Shown: piece by piece, positions 1-5,322 of the stretch | How positions within the stretch are numbered: position 1 is the first letter of the stretch | Layout: every line of letters begins with the position of its first letter | Source: Gemmatimonadaceae bacterium | Lineage (GTDB): Bacteria > Gemmatimonadota > Gemmatimonadetes > Gemmatimonadales > Gemmatimonadaceae | Reading direction: 5' to 3' | DNA length: 5,322 nucleotides | Assembly: GCA_017881545.1 (NCBI GenBank) | Contig: JADGQU010000204.1 | Location: 1 to 5,322, forward strand | The notes under the pieces: model-generated | Databases searched by the model: none | What the model saw: the letters and a program-made list of their open reading frames with translations, nothing else | What the model was told of the DNA's origin: nothing | Position numbers and translations under genes: made by a program

Positions 1-278
1 CAACCAGGGCGGCGTGTCGCCAGAAAGGCGAGAAGAGACGAGCAGGCGATCTACGTCATGACCCACTCAAGAGTCCACCCAAAGGTGGCCCCAAAGCCAA
101 ACGGTTGTCACAGAATCTCTAGCGAGGTCCCTTTAGTGGTGCAATGCCACGACGCGGGCGTTGTTCGTCCTCGCTCGAGCAGGCATGTGTATATGGAATG
201 GCGTCTTTGGGCGGTATTCACATTTCTCTGAATGCCCGCGCGGGTCATACTGTCACCCCGTGAGTCGTCGCGCGAAGA

Positions 279-306
279 GGGGTTCCAGAAGTGGGGTTCC
301 AAAGGT
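279..306. repeat. 14-bp imperfect tandem direct repeat
   Basis: Two adjacent 14-bp units, 279-292 (ggggttccagaagt) and 293-306 (ggggttccaaaggt), agree at 12 of 14 positions. They lie about 140 bp upstream of the cupin start, directly before the hairpin at 305-321. Spacing of about one and a third helical turns and the upstream position would suit a regulator binding site, but this is inference; a chance duplication in non-coding DNA is equally possible. Confidence 0.45.
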
Positions 307-321
307 CGCTCCCCGAGCGAC
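305..321. other. Short perfect hairpin, 7-bp stem
   Basis: GTCGCTC (305-311) and GAGCGAC (315-321) are exact reverse complements separated by a CCC loop. The element immediately follows the tandem repeat and lies about 125 bp before the cupin start. No T-run follows on either strand, so it is not a typical intrinsic terminator. It could be part of a 5' leader or an operator; no function can be assigned. Confidence 0.4.
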
Positions 322-435
322 GGGATTGCGCGTTATGATCGCATGAGATTACACGGCGCACCTGACGACGACTTTGTAAATCAATGCGATGCCAATCATG
401 AGTTCGAGCCCGCCCCGGGGCATAGGCAACGAAAC

Positions 436-440
436 AGGAG
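436..440 (+). promoter_or_regulatory. Ribosome binding site of the cupin gene
   Basis: AGGAG at 436-440 is a strong Shine-Dalgarno match, five bases before the ATG at 446. It decides the start: the same frame has an upstream ATG at 389, but the 19 extra residues that would add (beginning MPIMSSSPPRG) are not cupin-like, and the best ribosome binding site serves 446. Confidence 0.75.
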
Positions 441-445
441 TTGTT

Positions 446-838
446 ATGAAAGGCTTTGTGCAAGACATCGAGGGGCTCGCCGTCAAGAATGACGAGTTTC
501 GCCGGGTGCTTTACACGGCAAAGCACTGCCAGCTCGTCGTCATGGCGTTGAAGCCCAAGGAAGAGATCGGGGCGGAAGTCCACAAGCTCGACCAGTTCTT
601 TCGCGTGGAGGAGGGGACCGGTGAGGCGGTTCTCAATGGCGTTCGGACGCCGATCCGCGCGGGCTTCGCCGTGCTCGTCCCGGCCGGGGCAAATCACAAC
701 ATCATCAATACCGGCAGTGTTCCACTGAAGCTCTATACGCTCTATGCGCCGCCGAATCATCGGGACGGCGTTGTCCACCATACCCGCGCCGACGCGGAGA
801 AGGACGACGAACACTTCGACGGCAAAACGACGGAATAG
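446..838 (+). CDS. Small single-domain cupin protein
   Basis: A 130-residue protein formed almost entirely of one cupin beta-barrel. Cupin motif 1 is the segment G42 to G59, with E44, H46, D49-Q50 and E55-E56. Motif 2 matches the classical pattern G(X)5PXG(X)2H(X)3N exactly: G73, P79, G81, H84, N88. The usual HxH of motif 1 is replaced by E44-x-H46, followed by Q50, so the likely metal ligands are E44 and/or Q50 with H46 and H84. There is no signal peptide or membrane segment, so it should be cytoplasmic. The C-terminal tail from about residue 104 is charged and probably disordered. Stand-alone cupins of this type include sugar or polyketide isomerases, small dioxygenases and ligand-binding proteins; the sequence does not show which applies here. 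It is transcribed towards the hydrolase gene and is not in an operon with it. The fold call is secure, the reaction unknown. Confidence 0.9.
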   Translation: MKGFVQDIEGLAVKNDEFRRVLYTAKHCQLVVMALKPKEEIGAEVHKLDQFFRVEEGTGEAVLNGVRTPIRAGFAVLVPAGANHNIINTGSVPLKLYTLYAPPNHRDGVVHHTRADAEKDDEHFDGKTTE

Positions 839-846
839 AGGGTCGA

Positions 847-880
847 CTGGGCGCCGGCTAATCTCCGCAGGAGCGCCCAG
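847..880. terminator. Possible bidirectional terminator hairpin
   Basis: CTGGGCGC (847-854) and GCGCCCAG (873-880) are perfect 8-bp inverted arms around an 18-base loop, 8 bp after the cupin stop and inside the 105-bp gap between two convergent genes. On the plus strand it is followed by a moderately T-rich stretch (881-895) rather than a true T-tract; on the minus strand no T-run follows. Position and stem strength favour a terminator, the tails weaken the case. A second, weaker stem, CCGAGC/GCTCGG (898-903/917-922), lies closer to the hydrolase stop and could act for that gene. Confidence 0.4.
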
Positions 881-943
881 ATTGGAGTTCCTTCTACCCG
901 AGCAGAAATGACTGAAGCTCGGTTCCGGGCGCCGCGCGCGGCC

Positions 944-2896
944 TCACCGCGCAACGACCATCGGCAGCTCGACGTAGCTCGCCTGCCCCGGAGCGTGATA
1001 GATCCGTTGGACTGCCTTCCGATAGTCTGCGGGCTTCGCCCAGAAGATGTTTGGCACGAACGACTGCGGATTTCGGTCGTAGAGCGGGAACCACGACGAT
1101 TGCACCTGGACCATGATGCGGTGACCCGGCAGGAACACGTGGTTCGCCGTTGGCAGCGCGAAGCGATACGGCAGCGCTTTGTTCGCCTCGATCGCCTTCG
1201 GCGTCTCAAAGCTCTCGCGATAGCGGCCGCGGAAGATGTCGGCGGCAACCATGAGCTGATAGCCGCCCATCGCGGGCTGCGCGGCGACCTCGTCGGGGTA
1301 AACGTCAATCAGCTTCACGACCCAGTCGGCGTCGGTGCCGTCGGTCGACGCAACGAGGTTGGCGATGGCCTGGCCGCTGATCTTGACCGGCTCCGTGAGC
1401 GCGTCCGACGTGAAAGCGAGGACGTCGGGGCGTCCCGACGCTTCACGCTGGTCGTCGACGAGCCACTCGGGCCACGTCAGGCCGCTGTCGTAGCCGATGG
1501 GGCGCGTGGGGCGCGCGCGGAACGGTACGGGCTTCGCCGGATCGGAGACGTACTCGTCGTACGCGGGACCGCCGGCGCCAGGGGCCGCGAAGGCCAGCCC
1601 GAGGCGGGGCTGCAGATAAAGCGGTGTCGCGCGCACGGTGCACCCGCTTGCGCACCCGGCTGGCCACGCCGTCAGCCGGCGCCACGTGTTCGTTCCGGTC
1701 TCGAAAGCGGTCACCGGCGCGACGTTGGACTTCGGCGCGTCGTCTTTCAGGTAGTGATCGAGGAATGGGCGCAGCACCTCGCGCTGGAAGGTGAGTGACG
1801 TGTTGCTCTCGAACCTGAGCGCGCCTAGCGATGATCCGTCCTCGATCTCCTGGCCGTGATGCCACGGGCCGAGGACGAGGAAGACCTTGTCGTTGTTCGT
1901 ATCCTTCGGCTCGAGCGCCTTGTAGACAGCGATGTCGCCGTAGATGTCCTCCTGGTCCCAGAGGCTGTGGACGAGCATCAGTGGCACCTTGAGTGGCTGC
2001 GCCGCGAGCACCTTGTCCATCGCCTGGTCCTGCCAGAATGCGTCGTATGCGGGGTGCGCGAGCACTTTGCGCCAGAAGCCGACCTGCTCGAGCCCGCGCC
2101 GCCGCCCAAGCTCGCCCGCCGAGCCCGCCTGCAGAAACATGTCGTAGTCGTCGTAGTGCGTGCTCCACCACTTTGCCGAATTGTCGCGCGTCCCGGCTTG
2201 CTCGTAGATGTACGGCATGTTCTGCTGGCGGAATGCGCCGTTGTGAAACCAGTCGTCGCCCATCCAGCCGTCAACCATCGGATTCATCGGCACGCTCACC
2301 TTGAGCGCGGGGTGCGGGTTCACGAGCGCCATCAGCGGCAGAAACCCGTCGTACGAGATGCCGAGGATGCCGACCTTGGCGTTCGACTCGGGGATGTTCT
2401 TCACGAGCCAGTCGATGGTGTCGTAGGTGTCGGTTGCGTGGTCGACGGACGTCGGGTTCTGCGGGCCGTGCAGCGGGCGATTCATCACATAGTCGCCCTC
2501 CGAGCCATACTTGCCGCGCACGTCCTGCACGACGCGGATGTAGCTGCCGCTGAGAATGACGTCGAGCGCGTTGTCGTAGCCGTTGAGGTTTGGCCCGAGG
2601 TGCGCGCTGTGGGCGTAGGTCGTCAGCGCGGTCGCATCGTACGGCGTACGCGTGAGCAGGATGGGCGCTCGGCTCGCGCCCTTCGGCACGAGGATGACGG
2701 TGTGGAGCTTCACGCCGTCGCGCATGGGGATCATGACGTCGCGCCGCGTATGGTCGAACCCATCGTTCGTCGGCACGATCTTCGCCGGCGTCTCGCTCGG
2801 CAGCGTCGTCACCTGCGCGGGCAAAGCGACTGGTGCGGCGGCCACCAGTAGGCCGATGGCGAACGCGCGAAAACGATATGCGGCGAATGTGGGCAC
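944..2896 (-). CDS. aehA: Exported alpha-amino acid ester hydrolase (CocE/NonD family)
   Basis: A serine hydrolase predicted to cleave esters and amides of alpha-amino acids with a free amino group, the family known for hydrolysing and synthesising ampicillin- and cephalexin-type beta-lactams (EC 3.1.1.43). From the GTG at 2896 it has 650 residues: a signal peptide (about 1-27, ending ALPA), an alpha/beta-hydrolase domain with an inserted cap, and a C-terminal jelly-roll domain (from about 430). The nucleophile is S181 in GISYDG, the acid D314 in LWDQED, the histidine H347 in GPWHHG. The amine-binding carboxylate cluster is present as D215 (GDDWF), E316 and D317. Its only two cysteines, C415 and C419, probably form a disulfide, as expected outside the cytoplasm. 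An in-frame GTG at 2959 would add 21 residues before the signal peptide and is less likely; neither start has a clear ribosome binding site. It is convergent with the cupin gene and divergent from the cytochrome gene. The natural substrate is not known; peptides or amino acid esters are plausible. Confidence 0.93.
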   Translation of the reverse strand: MPTFAAYRFRAFAIGLLVAAAPVALPAQVTTLPSETPAKIVPTNDGFDHTRRDVMIPMRDGVKLHTVILVPKGASRAPILLTRTPYDATALTTYAHSAHLGPNLNGYDNALDVILSGSYIRVVQDVRGKYGSEGDYVMNRPLHGPQNPTSVDHATDTYDTIDWLVKNIPESNAKVGILGISYDGFLPLMALVNPHPALKVSVPMNPMVDGWMGDDWFHNGAFRQQNMPYIYEQAGTRDNSAKWWSTHYDDYDMFLQAGSAGELGRRRGLEQVGFWRKVLAHPAYDAFWQDQAMDKVLAAQPLKVPLMLVHSLWDQEDIYGDIAVYKALEPKDTNNDKVFLVLGPWHHGQEIEDGSSLGALRFESNTSLTFQREVLRPFLDHYLKDDAPKSNVAPVTAFETGTNTWRRLTAWPAGCASGCTVRATPLYLQPRLGLAFAAPGAGGPAYDEYVSDPAKPVPFRARPTRPIGYDSGLTWPEWLVDDQREASGRPDVLAFTSDALTEPVKISGQAIANLVASTDGTDADWVVKLIDVYPDEVAAQPAMGGYQLMVAADIFRGRYRESFETPKAIEANKALPYRFALPTANHVFLPGHRIMVQVQSSWFPLYDRNPQSFVPNIFWAKPADYRKAVQRIYHAPGQASYVELPMVVAR

Positions 2897-3103
2897 GGGC
2901 GGCTCGCAAGAAAGAGTTGAAGGGGCGGGAACGTCCGTTAGGCGTGATGCGCACGGCACGGATCGATTCGCGAAGTTGCGGCGCTGTGGCGAATTCCGCC
3001 AGACGCGTCGGGTAGCGTGTGACCGCTTATCGTTTGTGTCGCCGTGTCGCCTTATGAAGCGCTACACTGGTTACGAGCGACAGATTCACGTTACTTGCTA
3101 GGA
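2897..3103. promoter_or_regulatory. Divergent intergenic region, promoters for both flanking genes
   Basis: The hydrolase (leftward) and cytochrome (rightward) genes are transcribed away from each other, so both promoters should lie here. I cannot place -35/-10 pairs with confidence; TACACT at 3063-3068 is a possible -10 box for the cytochrome gene, without a good -35 partner. Candidate control elements are the tandem GTGTCGCC repeat at 3036-3051, an inverted repeat TGGCG/CGCCA at 2987-2991/2997-3001 around AATTC, and a TTCGCGAA palindrome at 2967-2974. In-frame extensions of both genes run into this region (to 2959 and 3044) but are probably untranslated. Confidence 0.5.
3036..3051. repeat. 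Perfect tandem 8-bp repeat GTGTCGCC
   Basis: GTGTCGCC occurs twice back to back (3036-3043 and 3044-3051), 53 bp upstream of the cytochrome start and about 140 bp upstream of the hydrolase start. A single further copy lies at 14-21 in the left flank. A direct repeat in a divergent promoter region could bind a regulator of either gene; there is no further evidence for this. Confidence 0.5.
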
Positions 3104-5059
3104 ATGCCATCGAACACGCGCGCCCTGGTCGCCACGTCGGCCGCTGTCGTCCTGATCGCGATCGCATTCGCGGCCTTCGTCCTCGGGCGGCATTGGCAAC
3201 AGTCAACTAAGCCCGCTGGCGCGCCGCGCGCCGAGTTCGTCGGCGCCGCGGCGTGCGCCTCGTGCCACGCCGCCGAGGACGCGTCCTGGAAATCGTCGCA
3301 GCACGCCGTCGCCATGCAGGACGCCAAGCAGGGCGCCGTGCTCGGCCGGTTCGACGCCGCGCACTTCACGAGCGGCGCCGTCACGTCGACGTTCTTCCGC
3401 CGCGGCGATCACTACTACGTGAACACCGACGGCGAAGACGGAGCGCTGCACGATTACGAGATCCGCTGGACGTTCGGCGTCTATCCGCTCCAGCAGTATC
3501 TCGTGGAGCTCACCGGTGGCCGTGTGCAGGCGCTCACCGTCGCTTGGGACGCCCGCCCCGCAGTTCAGGGCGGGCAACGCTGGTTCTCGCTCACGCCTGG
3601 CCACGGCGCCGGACCACAGGACGAGCTCCACTGGACGGGGAGTCAGTACAACTGGAATTCCAATTGCGGCGACTGTCATTCGACGGCCTTCCGAAAGGGC
3701 TACGACGAGCGCACCAATCAGTTTCGCACGTCGTTCGCCGAAATCAACGTGGCGTGCGAAGCGTGTCATGGCCCTGGCTCGCGGCACGCACGGTGGGGGC
3801 GCTATCCCGCCTGGTTGCGCCCCATCTTCTGGCACGACGATGGACTCGAAGCGCGGCTCACCGAGCGTCGCGGCGTGCATTGGACCACCGATTCGACGTC
3901 GGGAATTCCCTATCGCAGCGCGCCGCGCCGCACCGATCACGAGATCGAGACGTGTGCCCAGTGCCACGCCCGCCGCGTGCACATCGCCGATGGCTACACG
4001 GCAGGCGCGCACTTGTTCGACTACTACATCCCGCTCATCATCTCCGACCTGTACCATCCGGACGGTCAGCAGAAGAACGAGGTCTACAACTACGGCTCGT
4101 TTCTGCAGAGCAAGATGTACGCGTTCGGAGTGACCTGCTCCGATTGTCACGATCCGCATTCAGCAAAATTGCGCCTCCCCGGCAATCGGGTCTGCACACA
4201 GTGCCACCTCGCGGCGAAGTATGACACGACCGCGCACCATCATCACCTCGCCGCCGGTCCCGGCGCGACGTGCGCATCCTGCCACATGCCGGCGACCACG
4301 TACATGCAGGTCGACCCGCGTCAGGATCACAGCATGCGCATCCCGCGGCCGGATCTCACGGTGGCCCTCGGTGTCCCGAACGCCTGCAACGCGTGCCACG
4401 CGGATCGCGACGCACGCTGGGCCGCCACGCAGATCCGCGTCTGGTATCCGACTCCGCTGCCGGGGTTTCAGCGCTTCGCCGGCGCGTTCGCGGCCGACGA
4501 CCGGCACGACTCCAGCGCGAACGACTCACTGGCGCGTGTGGCCAACGACTCCACTGAGCCATGGTTCGTGCGCGCCTCCGCACTCGGCCGACTCGGCGAG
4601 CACCCGGGTTCGATCACGCTCCAGGCGGCACGCGCGTGGGCGCACGATAGCCGGCCACTCGTTCGCCTCGCGGCGCTGCAGATCGCGGAGAGCTTCGGCG
4701 CCCCGCAGCGGCTCACACTCGGCGTGCCGATGCTCGCCGATAGCACCCGCGCCGTGCGCCAGGGCGCGGCCTGGCTGCTGGCGCCGATTGCCGATTCACT
4801 GAAGAGCGCCGATCAGCGGCGCGCGTTCGATGCCGCGGCCGCGGAGTTCGTTTCGAGCCAGCGCTACAACGCCGAGCGGCCGGGCAATCACCTCGTGCTC
4901 GGCGTGTTCTTCGCGCAGCGGCGCCAGCTCGATTTGGCGGAAGCGGAGTTCCGTGCGGCGCTGCGGCTGGATCCACGAATGGCCGAGGCGGAGGGCGCGC
5001 TTGCGGCAATCCAGAGGGCCCGGGACGGCCCGCCCTCGCCGCGGCGAAATCCGCACTGA
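3104..5059 (+). CDS. Membrane-anchored octaheme c-type cytochrome with HEAT/TPR tail
   Basis: From the ATG at 3104 the protein has 651 residues. An N-terminal hydrophobic segment (about 7-28) is a signal anchor or uncleaved signal peptide, placing the rest in the periplasm. Eight CXXCH heme-attachment motifs follow at 51, 188, 218, 284, 345, 364, 390 and 428; all 16 cysteines belong to them. The first motif region resembles the cytochrome c554 type, and the later blocks (CEACHGPGSRH, CSDCHDPHS, DHSMRIPRPDL) are typical of a widespread multiheme family that ends in TPRs. Residues about 485-564 form HEAT-like helical repeats and about 570-638 one or two TPRs (DLAEAEFRAALRLDP). The family is related to electron-transfer multihemes of the cytochrome c554/hydroxylamine oxidoreductase group, but its reaction is not established; electron transfer is the safe call. 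Maturation needs a cytochrome c biogenesis system encoded elsewhere. A GTG at 3044 would add 20 non-hydrophobic residues and is less likely. The ATG has only a weak AGGA directly before it. Confidence 0.92.
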   Translation: MPSNTRALVATSAAVVLIAIAFAAFVLGRHWQQSTKPAGAPRAEFVGAAACASCHAAEDASWKSSQHAVAMQDAKQGAVLGRFDAAHFTSGAVTSTFFRRGDHYYVNTDGEDGALHDYEIRWTFGVYPLQQYLVELTGGRVQALTVAWDARPAVQGGQRWFSLTPGHGAGPQDELHWTGSQYNWNSNCGDCHSTAFRKGYDERTNQFRTSFAEINVACEACHGPGSRHARWGRYPAWLRPIFWHDDGLEARLTERRGVHWTTDSTSGIPYRSAPRRTDHEIETCAQCHARRVHIADGYTAGAHLFDYYIPLIISDLYHPDGQQKNEVYNYGSFLQSKMYAFGVTCSDCHDPHSAKLRLPGNRVCTQCHLAAKYDTTAHHHHLAAGPGATCASCHMPATTYMQVDPRQDHSMRIPRPDLTVALGVPNACNACHADRDARWAATQIRVWYPTPLPGFQRFAGAFAADDRHDSSANDSLARVANDSTEPWFVRASALGRLGEHPGSITLQAARAWAHDSRPLVRLAALQIAESFGAPQRLTLGVPMLADSTRAVRQGAAWLLAPIADSLKSADQRRAFDAAAAEFVSSQRYNAERPGNHLVLGVFFAQRRQLDLAEAEFRAALRLDPRMAEAEGALAAIQRARDGPPSPRRNPH

Positions 5060-5322
5060 GAACCCTGGATTACCTGTTCAAACGCGGTGGCTGACCGGTG
5101 CGGGTTAGCAAAAAGGTCCGCGCGGGAGCCACACGGCGCTAGTACCGAACTGTGATGTGTTGTGCCGAAACCGAGCAACCGCGTGTGGCGATACCGTGTG
5201 CCGAATTTTGTGCCAACCGCGCCAGAACACAGTCAATCACATCTGCACCATAAGGGACTCGACCGCACAAAGGCCTTGAGAGAACCGATCTTATTTGACC
5301 TCATTCGCACTGGGCCAATGAG
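5060..5322. other. Right flank without a confirmed gene
   Basis: No gene can be established after the cytochrome stop, and base composition drops compared with that gene. TGTGCC occurs three times, at 5161, 5197 and 5209, all in one reading frame. A plus-strand frame opening at GTG 5162 (MPKPSNRVWRYRVPNFVP...) stays open for 53 codons to the window edge. It could be the beginning of a gene or a remnant, but it has no ribosome binding site and no domain I recognise. A second frame, ATG 5155 to TAA 5251-5253, would give only 32 residues. I see no tRNA, attachment site or insertion sequence end. Confidence 0.5.
5090..5109 (+). terminator. Possible weak terminator after the cytochrome gene
   Basis: GCTGACC (5090-5096) pairs with GGTTAGC (5103-5109) over seven base pairs, one of them G-T, around a six-base loop, 30 bp after the cytochrome stop. 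The base run that follows on the plus strand is A-rich, not T-rich, so this lacks the usual intrinsic terminator tail. It may act with Rho or only protect the mRNA 3' end. Confidence 0.3.

Larger units (their letters stand above)
1..445. other. Gene-free left flank with small hairpins
   Basis: I recognise no gene in this stretch. Short open frames exist on both strands, but none has a ribosome binding site, a recognisable domain or convincing codon bias. It looks less GC-rich than the three genes to its right. Visible structure includes a hairpin at 75-88 (CCACC, loop CAAA, GGTGG), a 7-bp inverted repeat at 121-127/169-175 enclosing smaller hairpins, a CCCGCGCGGG palindrome at 235-244, a 14-bp imperfect tandem repeat at 279-306 and a 7-bp hairpin at 305-321. 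None is followed by a T-tract, so none is a convincing intrinsic terminator. The right part probably carries the promoter and leader of the cupin gene. A TATGAT at 333-338 resembles a -10 box, but I see no matching -35 box at normal spacing. Confidence 0.6.

Noticed and set aside
389..445. Upstream ATG of the cupin frame at 389
   Set aside because: The extra 19 residues are not cupin-like, and the AGGAG at 436-440 serves the ATG at 446.
245..814. A 189-codon minus-strand frame opposite the cupin gene
   Set aside because: No ribosome binding site or recognisable domain; it mirrors the cupin gene, which has both.
931..942. Perfect 12-bp palindrome GCCGCGCGCGGC just after the hydrolase stop
   Set aside because: Simple CG alternation common in GC-rich DNA, with no T-tract following on the minus strand; not sufficient for a terminator or operator call.
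908..2851. Two long plus-strand open frames (908-1798 and 1856-2851) opposite the hydrolase gene
   Set aside because: Arginine- and valine-rich low-complexity translations without domains, typical of the antisense shadow of a GC-rich gene; the minus-strand frame has a complete recognisable enzyme.
3203..4224. Long open frames overlapping the cytochrome gene (3203-4159 minus, 3253-4224 plus)
   Set aside because: They are out-of-frame shadows; the cytochrome frame carries eight heme motifs and recognisable family blocks.
446..5059. The three genes as one functional operon or gene cluster
   Set aside because: Orientation is convergent then divergent, so there is no shared transcript, and no known pathway links the products.
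5253..5275. Minus-strand GGTCGAGTCC resembling the T-arm of a tRNA
   Set aside because: The TTCGA core is incomplete and no acceptor, D or anticodon arm can be folded around it, so it is neither a tRNA nor an identifiable attachment site.

Overview
The window is a GC-rich stretch of bacterial chromosome holding three genes that can be supported: a small cupin protein (+, 446-838), an exported alpha-amino acid ester hydrolase (-, 944-2896) and a membrane-anchored octaheme c-type cytochrome with a HEAT/TPR tail (+, 3104-5059). The strong GC bias at third codon positions produces long open shadow frames opposite the real genes. High GC, GTG starts, exported hydrolases and this type of multiheme cytochrome fit an aerobic or facultative Gram-negative soil or sediment bacterium. 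Gemmatimonadota or Acidobacteriota are my best guesses, but this is inference; no rRNA or marker gene is present.

Layout: 1-445 has no recognisable gene, only short hairpins and a 14-bp imperfect tandem repeat ahead of the cupin gene. The cupin gene has a clear Shine-Dalgarno sequence. It converges on the hydrolase gene across a 105-bp gap that contains an 8-bp-stem hairpin usable as a terminator from either side. The hydrolase and cytochrome genes are divergent and share an intergenic region of about 207 bp (2897-3103), which carries a perfect tandem 8-mer and a small inverted repeat. The last 263 bp (5060-5322) hold a possible weak terminator, three copies of a TGTGCC motif and a short frame that runs off the window without a stop.

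No pathway joins the three genes and they do not form an operon. The hydrolase and the cytochrome both act outside the cytoplasm (periplasm or cell surface), and the cupin is cytoplasmic. The best-supported identification is the hydrolase: serine nucleophile, acid, histidine and the three-residue carboxylate cluster that binds the substrate amine all fall at one constant offset from my recalled numbering of the Xanthomonas citri enzyme. The cytochrome is a recognisable but functionally uncharacterised family. I found no CRISPR array, tRNA, rRNA, insertion sequence or defence system, and no convincing new system.
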